NCBI GenBank assembly: GCA_937895695.1 | Contig: CALBLM010000305.1 | Coordinates: forward strand, 1-6,338 | Direction: 5' to 3' | Length of the DNA: 6,338 nt | Origin: an uncultured Megasphaera sp. | GTDB taxonomy: Bacteria > Bacillota > Negativicutes > Veillonellales > Megasphaeraceae | Part shown: positions 5,448 to 6,338 of the stretch, piece by piece | How the letters are laid out: each line of letters opens with the position of its first letter | Position numbering within the stretch: position 1 is the stretch's first letter | Notes under the pieces: model-generated | Seen by the model: the letters and a program-made list of their open reading frames with translations, nothing else | Told to the model about the DNA's origin: nothing | Databases searched by the model: none | Program-made: the position numbers and the translations under genes

Positions 5448-6338
5448 ATGAGTCAAGATGAACACGTTAATGAGAGTATCATTAGTGCCGAAGCGAAAGA
5501 GTTTTTGGAAAAAAAGAATCGCTCCGATCATATGAAATATATGCCGGATATGGAAGTATTAGATAGCGATATCTTAGACAAAGTTATTCACGATATGGAC
5601 ACATATGATTATGATTCCTATACGGCTCAAGACGTACGGCGTGCCCTGCAGCATGACCACAAAACACCGGAAGACTTTCGAGCTCTGCTTTCGCCGGCAG
5701 CTTTACCATTCTTGGAAGAAATTGCTCAACAGGCAAAAATGGAAAAAGAAAAACATTTTGGTAATTCTATCTGCCTATTTACGCCGATTTATATTGCGAA
5801 CTATTGTGAAAACTTCTGTATTTATTGCGGGTTTAACCGGTATAATCATATTAAACGAGCTCAACTGACATATGATGAAATTGATAAAGAAATGGAAGCA
5901 ATCGCTAAAACGGGTCTGCAGGAAATTTTGATTTTGACTGGTGAAAGCCGGCAGAAATCGACAGTAGAATATATTGGCGAAGCCTGCAAAATTGCTAGAA
6001 AATATTTCCGGGTTATTGGGTTGGAAGTATATCCCATGAACAGCGAAGATTATGCGTATTTACATGAATGCGGTGCTGATTACGTCACGGTATTCCAGGA
6101 AACATATCATTCCGATAAATATGAAACGTTGCATTTGGCAGGACATAAACGGATTTTTCCATATCGTTTTTATGCACAGGAACGTGCTCTTAAAGGCGGT
6201 ATGCGTGGCGTAGGATTTGCTGCCTTGCTGGGATTGGATGACTTCCGTAAAGATGCATTGGCAACAGGAATGCATGCCTATTATTTGCAGAAAAAATATC
6301 CGCAGGCAGAAATTGCCTTTTCTTGCCCGCGTCTTCGC
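5448..6338 (+). CDS. thiH: 2-iminoacetate synthase ThiH (radical SAM tyrosine lyase), 3' end outside window
   Basis: The frame is open for 297 codons to the last base, so roughly 70-100 residues are missing. ThiH cleaves tyrosine with a 5'-deoxyadenosyl radical into p-cresol and dehydroglycine, which feeds ThiG; it needs anaerobic conditions. The [4Fe-4S] motif is Cys120-x3-Cys124-x2-Cys127 in YCENFCIYCGFN. Further family signatures are LLSPAA (80-85), FGNSICLFTPIYIANYC, LILTGES (161-167), GLEVYPMN, VFQETYHSDKY (215-225), GVGFAALLGL and SCPRLR at the window end. Compared with E. coli ThiH there are about 45 extra N-terminal residues, acidic and rich in Asp and Met. The ATG at 5448 is supported by AAGGAGGA (5433-5440), which overlaps the thiG stop; an internal Met29 start has no such site. 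It is the fourth gene of the operon, 13 bases after thiG. Confidence 0.95.
   Translation, partial: MSQDEHVNESIISAEAKEFLEKKNRSDHMKYMPDMEVLDSDILDKVIHDMDTYDYDSYTAQDVRRALQHDHKTPEDFRALLSPAALPFLEEIAQQAKMEKEKHFGNSICLFTPIYIANYCENFCIYCGFNRYNHIKRAQLTYDEIDKEMEAIAKTGLQEILILTGESRQKSTVEYIGEACKIARKYFRVIGLEVYPMNSEDYAYLHECGADYVTVFQETYHSDKYETLHLAGHKRIFPYRFYAQERALKGGMRGVGFAALLGLDDFRKDALATGMHAYYLQKKYPQAEIAFSCPRLR

Noticed and set aside
5605..5868. Open frame of 87 codons on the plus strand
   Set aside because: It overlaps the radical SAM region of thiH in another phase; the thiH frame carries the CxxxCxxC motif and is the real one.
1..6338. CRISPR array, tRNA, rRNA or insertion sequence
   Set aside because: No regularly spaced repeats, no cloverleaf-like sequence, no ribosomal RNA signature and no transposase fragment or terminal inverted repeat were seen.

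Overview
The window looks like chromosomal DNA of an anaerobic, low-to-moderate GC bacterium of the Negativicutes, most like Megasphaera or a close relative (Veillonellaceae sensu lato). This is inferred from four things: an acetate-dependent CoA-transferase of the butyrate/4-hydroxybutyrate type, the oxygen-sensitive ThiH route to thiazole, strong Shine-Dalgarno sequences, and short intrinsically terminated leaders. The genus cannot be proven from this sequence alone. All genes and gene relics that I accept lie on the + strand.

Left part (1-702) is gene debris. A KDPG-aldolase-family tail (1-327) keeps the Schiff-base lysine region but seems to have lost the segment between the phosphate-binding PTGG and the C-terminal helix. 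It ends in a very long intrinsic terminator (324-400). Directly behind this lies the last ~90 codons of a fold-type I PLP aminotransferase (about 411-702), which has no N-terminal domain and carries a one-base frameshift in a T run.

Middle part (722-3507) holds two intact genes: an acetyl-CoA hydrolase/transferase-family CoA-transferase (722-2062) and an M20-family metallo-amidohydrolase (2299-3507). Between them is a 42-codon relic (2063-2194) that continues in frame directly after the CoA-transferase stop and resembles the C-terminus of a methyltransferase. Two sigma70-like promoters follow it and can drive the amidohydrolase.

Right part (3539-6338) is a thiamin thiazole operon. A near-consensus promoter (3539-3567) starts a leader with a TPP riboswitch aptamer (about 3583-3668) and an intrinsic terminator (3683-3712). 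A second, longer terminator hairpin (3751-3809) follows before the first gene. Then come thiS (sulfur carrier), thiF (ThiS adenylyltransferase), thiG (thiazole synthase) and thiH (radical SAM tyrosine lyase, cut by the window end), with overlapping or very short junctions. Together they make the thiazole phosphate carboxylate from 1-deoxy-D-xylulose 5-phosphate, tyrosine-derived dehydroglycine and ThiS thiocarboxylate. The leader should shut the operon off when TPP is plentiful.

No clearly new enzymatic system is visible. The points most worth a second look are the tandem attenuators in front of thiS, with an ACCGCG loop recalling a T-box core, and the cluster of three gene relics around one intact CoA-transferase.
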